Assembly (NCBI RefSeq): GCF_039539525.1 | Contig: NZ_BAABDH010000012.1 | Coordinates: forward strand, 109,397 to 173,396 | Length of the DNA stretch: 64,000 nucleotides | Direction: 5' to 3' | Source of the DNA: Hymenobacter algoricola | GTDB lineage: Bacteria; Bacteroidota; Bacteroidia; Cytophagales; Hymenobacteraceae | Shown here: positions 32,029 through 39,988 of the stretch, in pieces | Numbering within the stretch: the first letter of the stretch is position 1 | How the letters are laid out: each line of letters opens with the position of its first letter | Program-made: the position numbers and the translations under genes | Notes under the pieces: model-generated | Databases searched by the model: none | What the model saw: the letters and a program-made list of their open reading frames with translations, nothing else | Told to the model about the DNA's origin: nothing

Positions 32029-32571
32029 CTACTTCTGGGCTTTGGGCTTCGTCTTGCCCGCCGGGGCCGCGGGCTTGGCCAGCGGGTAAACGACCAGCTC
32101 CTTGTAGGTAGAAACCGGGTCGGTTTCGCGGCGGAAGTCCAGCTCTTCCAGCACGCCCACCACCAGCTCGGCGGTGGTATAGATGATGTTGCCATCGAGC
32201 AGGTGCCCGCCAATGGTGCGACCGGTGGAGTCGGCTACGGCCAGGTGCAGGTGGCTGCCGCCCACGGCCAGCGTCCCGACCAGGGACACGATTTCAAAAT
32301 ACCCCTTGTACACCGTGGGGCCCGCCTGGTTGGCCAGCCGCAGGGTGGCCGTGGTGAGGCTGCCCACGCAGGTGACCATAGCTCCCGCCCGGATCTGGTG
32401 CTGCTCGGTGAAGGCCAGCAGCTGCTGGCGCAGGTCGTCGCCGGGGCGCAGGCGCAGGGCGTAGGTGCGCATGGGGGAAGCAAGGGCAGGGACCATAGAA
32501 ACGGGGAGTTTTTGCTGGGCCCGAACCGCCGGAGCAACCAGGATCAGCAGCAGAAAGCACAAACGACGCAT
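32029..32571 (-). CDS. Secreted PPC/DUF296-domain protein
   Basis: From ATG 32571 the 180-aa protein has a signal peptide (RRLCFLLLILVAPAVRAQQ). The mature region is a plant-and-prokaryote-conserved (PPC, DUF296) domain: MRTYALRLRPGDDLRQQLLA, AGAMVTCVGSLTTATLRLAN, FEIVSLVGTLAVGGSHLHLA and GHLLDGNIIYTTAELVVGVL. The GxHLH and GG motifs of the family are present. PPC domains in other proteins are cytosolic and partner AT-hook DNA binding; this copy appears periplasmic, so DNA binding is unlikely. It has a Lys-rich tail (KPAAPAGKTKPKAQK). Confidence 0.82.
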   Translation of the reverse strand: MRRLCFLLLILVAPAVRAQQKLPVSMVPALASPMRTYALRLRPGDDLRQQLLAFTEQHQIRAGAMVTCVGSLTTATLRLANQAGPTVYKGYFEIVSLVGTLAVGGSHLHLAVADSTGRTIGGHLLDGNIIYTTAELVVGVLEELDFRRETDPVSTYKELVVYPLAKPAAPAGKTKPKAQK

Positions 32572-32655
32572 AATCCGGAACAAGTGAGCCTTAAAGGTAA
32601 GCCCCGCGCTGCCACTGCCGGCCCAGTTTTTTTGCATGGCGGGGCGGTGAAGCTG

Positions 32656-33900
32656 CTAGCGGTTGAAGCGCACGTCGCCGTAGCGGACTTTCACGTTTAC
32701 AATGCCCGCATTGCGGCCCGGCACGACGCCAAACCGGCCCTGGGTGTCGCTCGACGAGGCGCTGCTTTCCTCCGAGTCGACCCGTACCAGGCGCTTGTCG
32801 ACTACCAGCTTGCCGTGCAGCGTGTTCACGTCGAAGTTGAAGCCGGCCCCGTCGGGGAAGTTGAGCAGGATGGTGCTGTAGCCGCCGTCGACGTTGATGG
32901 CCCGGAAATTCCGGCCCGTGGTGCGCACCTCAAACGCGGGGCAGTACTGCACGCTCATGTCCAGCCGCTCATCAATCCGGTCGATGCTGAACTTGGAGTA
33001 GCCCGCAGTGCCGCGCAGGTTGCGCACCGTGCCCAGGGCCACGTCGCCGTACTTGCTGTGCACCGTCAGGTCCTGCACCGTGCCGATGTCGATGTCCGAG
33101 TAGTTGTTGCGCAGCGTCACCAGCTGGCCTTCGTCGAGGCGCACTTTGGAGTAGGAGGCGTCGATGCTGGCTTTGCGGGCGAAAGGAATGGCCACCGAGC
33201 CGTTGCCCACGCGCACCAGGTTCTGGGTGCCTTCCAGCCGGCCCGTACGTAGGGTGCCGTATTCTACCGCCAGCTCGGTGCTGCCGGTCAGGTCACTGGC
33301 AATGCTGATTTCCCCAAACGAGTTGTATACCCGCAGGTTCGTGTTTTGGGGCAGCCACACGGTGTAGTTCACCTCGTAGAGCTTGGTGCGGCTCCAGCAG
33401 GCCCGGGGCATGGCCCCGAAGTGCGAGCGAAACGCAATGCCCCCGGTTTCGGCATCCTGCTCGGTGCTTTGCACCTGAATCATGTCGAGCAGCTGCTGGG
33501 CCTTATCCTCAGTATCGGCCCGGCTGACGATTTCGACATCAGTACGGATTTCGCGGCGGCTCCAGGTATTGATCTGCACGCGCCCGTAGCGGGTGTTCAC
33601 CGAGTACGGCCGGCCGGCCACGGCGCGGTAGGTGCGGCTCAGCTTGCGGCTTTTCTCAGTGGCCGGGCCGGGCTGGGCTTCGTCCTGCGGGCCCTGGCCG
33701 GCCTGCGGCTCCTGGGGCCTGCCGCCGTGCTGCGGGGTGCTGTTCTGCGGCCAGCTGGTTGGGGCCTCCGCTTCCCCGGTCCGGCAGAGGGCGAAGGCAG
33801 TCAGCGGCACCGGGGTTGCGGTGGGCACATGGGTAGCGTAGCCGGTCGTGGCCAGCAGCAGAACGCAGCCGACGACGGCTGAGAAGCGGGGCAGTCTCAT
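32656..33900 (-). CDS. DUF4097-like beta-helix surface protein
   Basis: The 414-aa protein has a signal peptide (RFSAVVGCVLLLATTGYA), a Pro/Gln-rich linker (about 45-80) and a repetitive beta-strand region: YSVNTRYGRVQINTWSRREI, LRVYNSFGEISIASDLTGST, TVQDLTVHSKYGDVALGTVR, SIDRIDERLDMSVQYCPAFE. The repeated xYGxVxI units resemble DUF4097/putative adhesin domains. Its start ATG overlaps the stop of the anti-sigma gene by 4 bp (ATGA), so the two are translationally coupled. It is probably regulated or sensed together with the sigma/anti-sigma pair. Confidence 0.8.
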   Translation of the reverse strand: MRLPRFSAVVGCVLLLATTGYATHVPTATPVPLTAFALCRTGEAEAPTSWPQNSTPQHGGRPQEPQAGQGPQDEAQPGPATEKSRKLSRTYRAVAGRPYSVNTRYGRVQINTWSRREIRTDVEIVSRADTEDKAQQLLDMIQVQSTEQDAETGGIAFRSHFGAMPRACWSRTKLYEVNYTVWLPQNTNLRVYNSFGEISIASDLTGSTELAVEYGTLRTGRLEGTQNLVRVGNGSVAIPFARKASIDASYSKVRLDEGQLVTLRNNYSDIDIGTVQDLTVHSKYGDVALGTVRNLRGTAGYSKFSIDRIDERLDMSVQYCPAFEVRTTGRNFRAINVDGGYSTILLNFPDGAGFNFDVNTLHGKLVVDKRLVRVDSEESSASSSDTQGRFGVVPGRNAGIVNVKVRYGDVRFNR

Positions 33901-34619
33901 GGCTTGGGTACCGCTTCAGAGTATTCCTGCACCTGGGCGCGGGTGCGCAGCTGCTGGTTCAGGATGTCCAGGCGGATCTGCAGGTTGCGGTTCATGGCGT
34001 CCAGCACGACGTCGGGCGCGGGGTTGCGGGCCAGCTCCACTTTAAGCTGCTGGTAGGTGGAGTCCAGAGACGTCATTTCCCGCTGCCAGTCGGTGGGGCC
34101 GGCGCCGAGCTGGGCGTTCAACTGATCCAGCTCGGCCTGCCGCTCCCGGATCTGCACCGCGTAGTAGTTTTCCATGCGCAGCACGGCTGCGGCCACCCGC
34201 TGGGCCGGCGCTTCGCCCGCAGCCGTAGCCACCGGCTCCGAGCCCAGGCTGAAGGGAGTAGCGAAACCAGCAGCGGGAGCAGCGGTGACGGCTACGGTGG
34301 CCGTGCCGGTTTGCTGCCACGTGGGCTGGGCGCGGTTTTGGGTCCAGAGCACGCCCAGGCCCGCCAGCATCAGCAAGGCCAGGGTGGCCGCTATGGCGTA
34401 GCGGTAGGTGCCGGTGCGGGTCGCTGCCAACGGCAGCACTTTCGCCCGGGACGGCTGGGGTACCACCCGCAACGGAGCTGGCGCCGACTCCGCAGGGGCG
34501 GCGTCCGCCTCCAGGCTCCGTTCAATGGCGTCCCACAAATCCGGGCGCGGCTCGAACGTGTCGAAATCGGCGCGGTGGCGCCCGACAAATTCCTCAAGTC
34601 CGGTTTTATTCTCTTTCAT
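33897..34619 (-). CDS. Membrane-bound anti-sigma factor-like protein
   Basis: The 240-aa protein starts MKENKTGLEEFVGRHRADFD, with EPRPDLWDAIERSLEADAA as the probable sigma-binding helix. A membrane segment follows at about 77-92 (YAIAATLALLMLAGLGVLW) and then a periplasmic part that includes a coiled coil (MENYYAVQIRERQAELDQLN). The start is 77 bp downstream of the ECF sigma gene stop on the same strand, a standard sigma/anti-sigma order. No zinc-binding HxxxCxxC motif was seen, so a non-ZAS type is likely. Confidence 0.8.
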   Translation of the reverse strand: MKENKTGLEEFVGRHRADFDTFEPRPDLWDAIERSLEADAAPAESAPAPLRVVPQPSRAKVLPLAATRTGTYRYAIAATLALLMLAGLGVLWTQNRAQPTWQQTGTATVAVTAAPAAGFATPFSLGSEPVATAAGEAPAQRVAAAVLRMENYYAVQIRERQAELDQLNAQLGAGPTDWQREMTSLDSTYQQLKVELARNPAPDVVLDAMNRNLQIRLDILNQQLRTRAQVQEYSEAVPKP

Positions 34620-34696
34620 ACTAGTGATTATACGCTCGTGGAGGCCGGGGGCTGGGCGCCGACCGGGGGCTGGGCGGCGGGAAGCTGCCGGCTAGC

Positions 34697-35260
34697 TTAC
34701 AGGCCGTGCTGGCGGGCCAGCTCCAGCAGTTTCTTCCGGGCCCGGCTGTACTGTGATTTGGAAGTGGATTCGGTGATGTTCAGAATGCCGGCTATTTCGG
34801 CGTGGTCGTAGCCTTCGAGCAGGTACAAGGACAGCACCACGCGGTAGCCGTCGGGGAGCTCCTGCACGCAGCGGCGCACCACGTCGGCCCGCCACGAGAG
34901 CTGCTCGGGGTCAAACTCGCCGTCCGGCTCTTCCGCCGCGGGGGCGTCGTGTTGGTCGGCCAGGGGCACCAGCTGCAGGCGCCGGCTGCGCAGGCAGTTG
35001 ATGCTTTTGTTGATGACGATGCGCTTGAGCCAGGAGCCGAACGAAGAGTCGCCCTTGTAGCTGTGCAGCTCGCGGAACGCACTCAAAAACGACTCCTGCA
35101 GCACATCCTCCGCCTCGGCATAGTCCCCGGTGATGCGGACCGAGGCGTTGAACATGGCCTTGGCGTAGCGCTTGTAAATCTCGGCCTGGGCGCGCCGGTC
35201 GCCCAGGCGGCAGCGTTCCACCAGCGGGGCGTTGATGTCAGTGTACGCAAATGCCTCCAT
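34697..35260 (-). CDS. ECF RNA polymerase sigma factor
   Basis: From ATG 35260 the 187-aa protein has the two ECF domains. Sigma-2 is at about 12-85 (AQAEIYKRYAKAMFNASVRI, YAEAEDVLQESFLSAFRELH) and sigma-4 at about 125-180 (CVQELPDGYRVVLSLYLLEG, YDHAEIAGILNITESTSKSQ, YSRARKKLLELA). The upstream frame to 35311 begins with TTG, so the ATG is favoured. It heads a unit with an anti-sigma factor and a DUF4097-like gene that probably responds to envelope conditions. Its own promoter is uncertain. Confidence 0.93.
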   Translation of the reverse strand: MEAFAYTDINAPLVERCRLGDRRAQAEIYKRYAKAMFNASVRITGDYAEAEDVLQESFLSAFRELHSYKGDSSFGSWLKRIVINKSINCLRSRRLQLVPLADQHDAPAAEEPDGEFDPEQLSWRADVVRRCVQELPDGYRVVLSLYLLEGYDHAEIAGILNITESTSKSQYSRARKKLLELARQHGL

Positions 35261-35411
35261 AGGATTCTGGTTTGGCGGGGAGTTGGCGTCGGGGGGAAGG
35301 TAAATATCCAACTTTCCGGGCTAAGCTGCTAGGGCTGATGAGGAAGTGCGAAAAAGACGGCAGGCCGCCGGCAGAGTTGCACGCCCGTCCTGAAATTCCC
35401 CGGCGGCCGGG

Positions 35412-35419
35412 TAGCTTTG
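35412..35419 (+). promoter_or_regulatory. -7 element (TAGCTTTG) before the lipoprotein pseudogene
   Basis: TAGCTTTG matches TAnnTTTG exactly and lies 34 bp before the ATG at 35454. A TTG lies about 33 bp further upstream, too far for a normal -33. The promoter appears preserved although the gene is broken. Confidence 0.45.
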
Positions 35420-35453
35420 CCGGAGCAACGGCTATAGGCTTACTCTGTCCCTG

Positions 35454-35733
35454 ATGAAAAAATTCCTTTTCCCCTTATTCACGCTGACGCTGCTGACCGG
35501 CTGAGGTCAGAAAATCAACTTTGGCCCCAATGAGGGTATCACCATGCGCGACGAGCGTAATCAGTCGATTGGCAGCACCGACCCCACCGACTGGACCACT
35601 GACGTCACCTGGACCAAAAAGGAGCGTGCCCTGTTCCCCCTCGCCCCGGCCGGGAGCCTGAGTGGCCTCCAGCACCGCCGACGGCACGCTCTACTACAAG
35701 GGCCACGGCGACGTCAAGATCATGGACCAGTAA
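35454..35733 (+). pseudogene. Lipoprotein pseudogene (lipobox Cys to stop, plus frameshift)
   Basis: ATG 35454 gives MKKFLFPLFTLTLLTG and then TGA exactly where the lipobox Cys is expected (LTG-stop-GQ, where LTGCGQ is the natural form), followed by INFGPNEGITMRDERNQSIG and STDPTDWTTDVTWTKKERAL. Near 35640-35660 the frame shifts, and the C-terminus VASSTADGTLYYKGHGDVKI continues in another frame to TAA 35733. The inactivation requires at least two changes. Promoter and terminator are still present. A read-through product is unlikely. Confidence 0.8.
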
Positions 35734-35737
35734 CCAG

Positions 35738-35770
35738 AAAGGCCCGCCCGGAACTACCGGACGGGCCTTT
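35738..35770. terminator. Bidirectional hairpin terminator
   Basis: AAAGGCCCGCCCGG pairs with CCGGACGGGCCTTT, with one mismatch and a short loop. It lies between the pseudogene (plus) and the aldehyde dehydrogenase gene (minus). Confidence 0.75.
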
Positions 35771-35790
35771 CCTATGCTGCAAACGAAGCC

Positions 35791-37389
35791 TTACACGTCG
35801 AACTTGATGCCCTGGGCCAGCGGCAGCTGGTCGGAGTAGTTGATGGTGTTGGTCTGCCGGCGCATGTATACCTTCCAGGCGTCGGAGCCGGACTCGCGGC
35901 CACCGCCGGTTTCCTTCTCGCCCCCGAAAGCCCCCCCGATTTCGGCGCCCGAGGTGCCGATGTTCACGTTGGCAATGCCACAGTCGGAGCCGGTGGCCGA
36001 GAGGAAGGCTTCGGCCTCGCGCATGTTCAGGGTGAAGATGCTGCTGGAGAGGCCCTGCTTCACGCCGTTTTGCAGGGCAATGGCTTCTTCCACGCCGCCG
36101 CTATACTTGATCAGGTACAGGATGGGCGCGAAGGTTTCTTCCTGCACCGTGTGGTACTCGTTCTGGGCTTCCACCAGCGCGGGCTGCACGTAGGTGCCCG
36201 TGGGGTAGTCGGCGCCTTCGAGCACCTGTCCGCCGGTGAGCAGCGTACCGCCTTCGGCCTGCACGGCGGCCAGCGCCCTGGTGAAGCTTTCCACCGCCTG
36301 CTTATCGATGAGCGGCCCCACGAGGGTGCCTTCCTGCAGCGGGTTGCCGATGGGCAGCTTGGGGTAGATGGTGAGCAGGCGCTGCTTCACGTCCTCGAAG
36401 ATGGACTCGTGGATGATGAGGCGGCGGGTAGTGGTGCAGCGCTGCCCGGCCGTGCCCACGGCCCCGAACACCACGGCGCGCATGGCCATGTCGAGGTCGG
36501 CGTGGGGAGTGAGGATGATGGCGTTGTTGCCCCCCAGCTCCAGCAGCGCGCGGCCCAGCCGGCCGCCCACTACTTCACCCACCTTCTTGCCCATGCGGGT
36601 GCTGCCCGTGGCCGACACCAGCGGCACGCGCGTATCGGCGGCCATGGCGGCCCCGATTTCGGCCCCGCCGATGATAACGTTGAACACGCCCTCGGGCACG
36701 TCATTCTCGGCCAGCACGTCTTTGATGATGTGCTGCACGGCCACGGCCACCAGCGGGGTTTTCTCCGAGGGCTTCCAGATGCTCACGTCGCCGCACACGG
36801 CGGCCAGCATGGCGTTCCAGCTCCACACGGCCACCGGGAAGTTGAAGGCCGAGATGACGCCCACGATACCCAGGGGCTGGTACTGGTCGTACATGCGGTG
36901 GGCGGGCCGCTCGGAGTGCATGGTGAAGCCGTGGAGCTGGCGCGAGAGGCCCACGGCGAAGTCGCAGATGTCAATCATTTCCTGCACCTCCCCCAGGCCC
37001 TCCTGCATGAGCTTACCCATCTCGTAGCTCACTAGCTTGCCCAGGGGCTGCTTGAACTCGCGGAGCTTGTTGCCGATCTGGCGCACGATTTCGCCGCGCT
37101 TGGGCGCGGGCATCAGCCGCCACGTCTTAAACGCTGTCTGGGCCGTGAGCACCACCTGCTCGTAGTCGGCGGCGGTGGCCATGCTCACGCTGGCAATGCG
37201 GTGGCCATCGACGGGCGAGTGAATGGTTTTCACGTCGGCGCTGGCGCTGCCACCCCATTCGCGGCCGGTGCTGTAGGCGGCATTCTGGGGCTGTACGCCC
37301 AGCTCGCGCAATACGTGCTGGATGCCGTGCGGATCGGCGTGGGCCGGGGCGGAGCCGGTGGCAACGGCTTCTTCGAGGGCTTGTTTCAT
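35791..37389 (-). CDS. ALDH7-family aldehyde dehydrogenase
   Basis: The 532-aa protein follows the antiquitin/alpha-aminoadipate semialdehyde dehydrogenase (ALDH7) pattern: YQPLGIVGVISAFNFPVAVW, SATGSTRMGKKVGEVVGGRL, ELGGNNAIILTPHADLDMAM, the active-site region GTAGQRCTTTRRLIIHESIF with the catalytic Cys, and the QEETFAPILYLIKYSGGV segment. Rossmann NAD-binding and C-terminal GEKETGGGRESGSDAWKVYM are present. It may act in lysine catabolism or aldehyde detoxification. The N-terminal region before residue 40 is longer than core family members. Confidence 0.92.
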   Translation of the reverse strand: MKQALEEAVATGSAPAHADPHGIQHVLRELGVQPQNAAYSTGREWGGSASADVKTIHSPVDGHRIASVSMATAADYEQVVLTAQTAFKTWRLMPAPKRGEIVRQIGNKLREFKQPLGKLVSYEMGKLMQEGLGEVQEMIDICDFAVGLSRQLHGFTMHSERPAHRMYDQYQPLGIVGVISAFNFPVAVWSWNAMLAAVCGDVSIWKPSEKTPLVAVAVQHIIKDVLAENDVPEGVFNVIIGGAEIGAAMAADTRVPLVSATGSTRMGKKVGEVVGGRLGRALLELGGNNAIILTPHADLDMAMRAVVFGAVGTAGQRCTTTRRLIIHESIFEDVKQRLLTIYPKLPIGNPLQEGTLVGPLIDKQAVESFTRALAAVQAEGGTLLTGGQVLEGADYPTGTYVQPALVEAQNEYHTVQEETFAPILYLIKYSGGVEEAIALQNGVKQGLSSSIFTLNMREAEAFLSATGSDCGIANVNIGTSGAEIGGAFGGEKETGGGRESGSDAWKVYMRRQTNTINYSDQLPLAQGIKFDV

Positions 37390-37443
37390 GAAAAAGGGTA
37401 TGGGTTGGATGGGGAGTTCGGAGGGAGGTAGCGGAATCTGGAG

Positions 37444-37451
37444 GTAAAGCT
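37444..37451 (-). promoter_or_regulatory. Near-consensus -7 element (TAGCTTTA) for the ALDH7 gene
   Basis: On the minus strand TAGCTTTA differs from TAnnTTTG at the last base and lies 54 bp before ATG 37389. The hairpin at 37467-37509 immediately upstream would separate it from degP transcription. Confidence 0.35.
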
Positions 37452-37466
37452 AACAAATAGGCGCGG

Positions 37467-37587
37467 GCCCGGCCTACCGGCTTCTGGTGCGGCAGCCGGT
37501 AGGCCGGGCTTTCCGGGCGGCGACAACGGCGGAGAGTTCGATGTACAGCCCCACCAAAAAGCCCCGCCACTTGCGTGACAGGGCTTT
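37467..37587. terminator. Two tandem hairpins downstream of degP
   Basis: Hairpin 1: AAAGCCC (37558-37564) with GGGCTTT (37581-37587). Hairpin 2: a perfect 15-bp stem, GCCCGGCCTACCGGC (37467-37481) with 37495-37509. Both lie between the degP stop (37612) and the ALDH7 start (37389), probably insulating the two. Confidence 0.65.
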
Positions 37588-37611
37588 CCAAGCTTTGCTC
37601 AGCCAGACTAG

Positions 37612-39108
37612 TTAGTTCGACTGCCCGATGGGGTAATACGCCTTGCGGCCGTCGGGGTACACGCCTTCCACCAGGGTACCGTCGCCGTTCTTGGCGTCTT
37701 CGAGGTAGCGCTGCACATCCTGCGGGTTGTTCACCCGGTTCTTGTCGATGCGGGTGATGATGAAGCCGTCGGCAATGCCGGTTTCCTTGAAGTTGGAGCC
37801 TTTGATGCCGGTGATTTTGGCGCCGCCTTCCAGGCCCAGCTTGCCCAGCTCCTGCCGGCTCACCGGCGAGATGGTAGCGCCTTCGTACTTGAGGCCGGTG
37901 CTTTCGCGCACCACGTCGGTGGTGCCGGTGGCGTTGCGCAGGGTGGCGTCGGCCACGCGGGCATCGGTGCCGCGCAGGAAGCCTACCTTGATTTTGTCGC
38001 CAGGGCGGAAGCGGGCTACCTGCTCCTGCAGCTGCGAAGACGTGTTCACCTTCACCCCGTTGATTTCGGTGATGATGTCGCCTTCCTTCAGGCCGGCAGC
38101 GGCGGCGGCGCTGTTGGCCGTCAGGCCCACCACGTACACGCCGTTCAGGGTGCTAAGCTTTTTCTCGGAAGCCAGCGTGGCGTCCACCTCGCGCATGTTT
38201 ACGCCCAGCAAAGCGCGCTGCACTACTTTGTATTTCAGCAGGTCGTCCACCACCTTGCTCACGATAGAGCTGGGCACGGCAAACGAGTAGCCCTCAAACG
38301 CGCCGGAGCGGGAGGCAATGGCGGAGTTGATGCCCACCAGGTCGCCGTTCAGGTTCACCAGCGCCCCGCCCGAGTTGCCGGGGTTCACCACGGCATCCGT
38401 CTGCAGAAACGACTCAATTCCCATCCCCTGCCGGTCGCGCAGGATATTGATGTTGCGCCCTTTGGCGGAAATGATGCCGGCCGTGACGGTAGAGTTCAGG
38501 TTGAAGGGGTTGCCCACGGCCAGCACCCACTCGCCCACTTTCACGTTGTCGGAGTTGCCGTAGCGTACGAAGGGCAGGTTGTCGGCCTTTACCTTCAGCA
38601 GGGCCAGGTCGGTGTTGGGGTCGGTCCCCACCAGCTCGGCCTCGAACTTGCGCTTGTCGTCCATGACCACCTCAATCTTGTCGGCCTTGTCGATAACGTG
38701 GTTGTTGGTCACGATGTAGCCATTGGCGGCAATGATGACGCCGGAGCCCGAGCCCTGCTGCGGACCCTGCTGCTGGTGGTACTGCTCGGCATCGTCGCCG
38801 AAGAACTGGCGCAGGAAGGGGTCCATGCGCATGGCCGCGTTGTTGTCGTTGGCTTTGGGCCCGTACTCAGTCATCACGTGCACCACAGCCGGGGTTACCG
38901 ACGCGGCGGCGGCCACGAAGTTCAAGCCTTCGGGTACCACGTAATTGCTGCTTTTCAGCTCACTGGTGTAGCGTACGCTGGGGTCGGCGGCTACTACCAC
39001 GGGCGCATTGGTGCGCGCGGGCTCCAGTAGCTTGTACCCACCCACGGCCACGCCGCCGCCGAGAACCGCGGAACCGAGCAGGCCGAGCATCATCTGTTTT
39101 GCTTGCAT
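37612..39108 (-). CDS. degP: DegP/HtrA (Do) serine protease
   Basis: The 498-aa protein has an N-terminal membrane anchor or uncleaved signal (MQAKQMMLGLLGSAVLGGGV). The trypsin-like domain contains the triad: His137 in VTNNHVIDKA, Asp167 in TDPNTDLALLKV and Ser246 in VNPGNSGGALVN. A PDZ domain is at about 310-400 (VVGLTANSAAAAAGLKEGDI) with a second PDZ-like region after it (GIADGFIITRIDKNRVNNPQ). It degrades or refolds misfolded envelope proteins. Upstream on the same strand is a broken Hsp20 gene. The ATG at 39108 is favoured. Confidence 0.93.
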   Translation of the reverse strand: MQAKQMMLGLLGSAVLGGGVAVGGYKLLEPARTNAPVVVAADPSVRYTSELKSSNYVVPEGLNFVAAAASVTPAVVHVMTEYGPKANDNNAAMRMDPFLRQFFGDDAEQYHQQQGPQQGSGSGVIIAANGYIVTNNHVIDKADKIEVVMDDKRKFEAELVGTDPNTDLALLKVKADNLPFVRYGNSDNVKVGEWVLAVGNPFNLNSTVTAGIISAKGRNINILRDRQGMGIESFLQTDAVVNPGNSGGALVNLNGDLVGINSAIASRSGAFEGYSFAVPSSIVSKVVDDLLKYKVVQRALLGVNMREVDATLASEKKLSTLNGVYVVGLTANSAAAAAGLKEGDIITEINGVKVNTSSQLQEQVARFRPGDKIKVGFLRGTDARVADATLRNATGTTDVVRESTGLKYEGATISPVSRQELGKLGLEGGAKITGIKGSNFKETGIADGFIITRIDKNRVNNPQDVQRYLEDAKNGDGTLVEGVYPDGRKAYYPIGQSN

Positions 39109-39257
39109 GGGGTTGAAATGAGAAGGGTTATCAGAAAGAAGTTGAAGGGAAGTTACAGCAGAAAAATGAATCCGGAAAACCCGGCCGGGCTGCTAACGTC
39201 AGAGTCGCGCCGGCTGGTATAGAGTTGCATTCCGCCTTCTAAGCTACTAACACCAAA

Positions 39258-39298
39258 GCCAACAAAAAAGACACCGCCGGGGTGCCTTTTTTGTTGGC
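39258..39298. terminator. Hairpin terminator downstream of the Hsp20 pseudogene
   Basis: GCCAACAAAAAAGACACC pairs with GGTGCCTTTTTTGTTGGC, with one mismatch and a short loop. It ends the hsp20 transcript before degP. Confidence 0.8.
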
Positions 39299-39310
39299 GC
39301 AGCCCAGGGC

Positions 39311-39755
39311 TTAGCGCACTTCGATGTGGTGCCTGGTAGTTTTTTTGCGGTCGAAGGGCCGCAGGACGCGCAGCACACCGTCGGGCAGCCCGGCTTCGCT
39401 GGCCGGGGCAGCCCCGGTTTCGGGCAGGCGGAACGTGCGGGAGAAAGGGCCATAGGCCGTTTCGACGCGGCGGAACCTGGTACCGGCCTCGGCATCCGGC
39501 GCGGAGGCTTTCCGCTCTCCGCCAATGACGAAGCTGCCCTGCTGAACGTCAATCGAGACGCTGTCCTTGGCCGCGCCGCGGGAGCACCAGCTCAAAGCCC
39601 GCGGCCGACTCCAGAATAACGGCCTGGAGCATGAAGGAAGCGCCAGAGGCAGTCGGGGCCGTCTGCGGGTCGCGCAGCAGCTCGCGCAATGCGGAGTTGA
39701 AGGCGGCGCGGGAAGGCCGAGCGGAAGGCTGACGGGTATACCGCAGAGTTGCCAT
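39311..39755 (-). pseudogene. Frameshifted small heat-shock protein (Hsp20)
   Basis: ATG 39755 gives MATLRYTRQPSARPSRAAFN and later ESAAGFELVLPRRGQGQRLD before a stop at about 39549. A second minus frame continues with AAKDSVSIDVQQGSFVIGGE, RFRRVETAYGPFSRTFRLPE and DGVLRVLRPFDRKKTTRHHI, ending EVR at 39311. The two parts together make an alpha-crystallin domain (AFELxLPG to GVLRVLxPF). One extra base in the CTCCCGCGGCGCGGCC run explains the shift. It is either a true pseudogene or a sequencing indel in a GC run. Confidence 0.82.
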
Positions 39756-39988
39756 GATAGCAGCCTGTTCAGGGGAAGAGCAAAGACCAGAGCGGTACAT
39801 CCCCTCCCCCTAAATTCTGTACCAGCTGCCCCGCCCTAACCCGTCAAGGCAAAAAGTCCTGACTTTGCGTATTCAACTTTGCCAACGTTTCAGCTTAAGG
39901 TAAAGAACCGGTCCCTTCATCCTTTCTACAGCCATTGCTGCATCAGCACCAATAGTCGTCTTGTCAGTATACCTGCCAGGTAAAGCGG

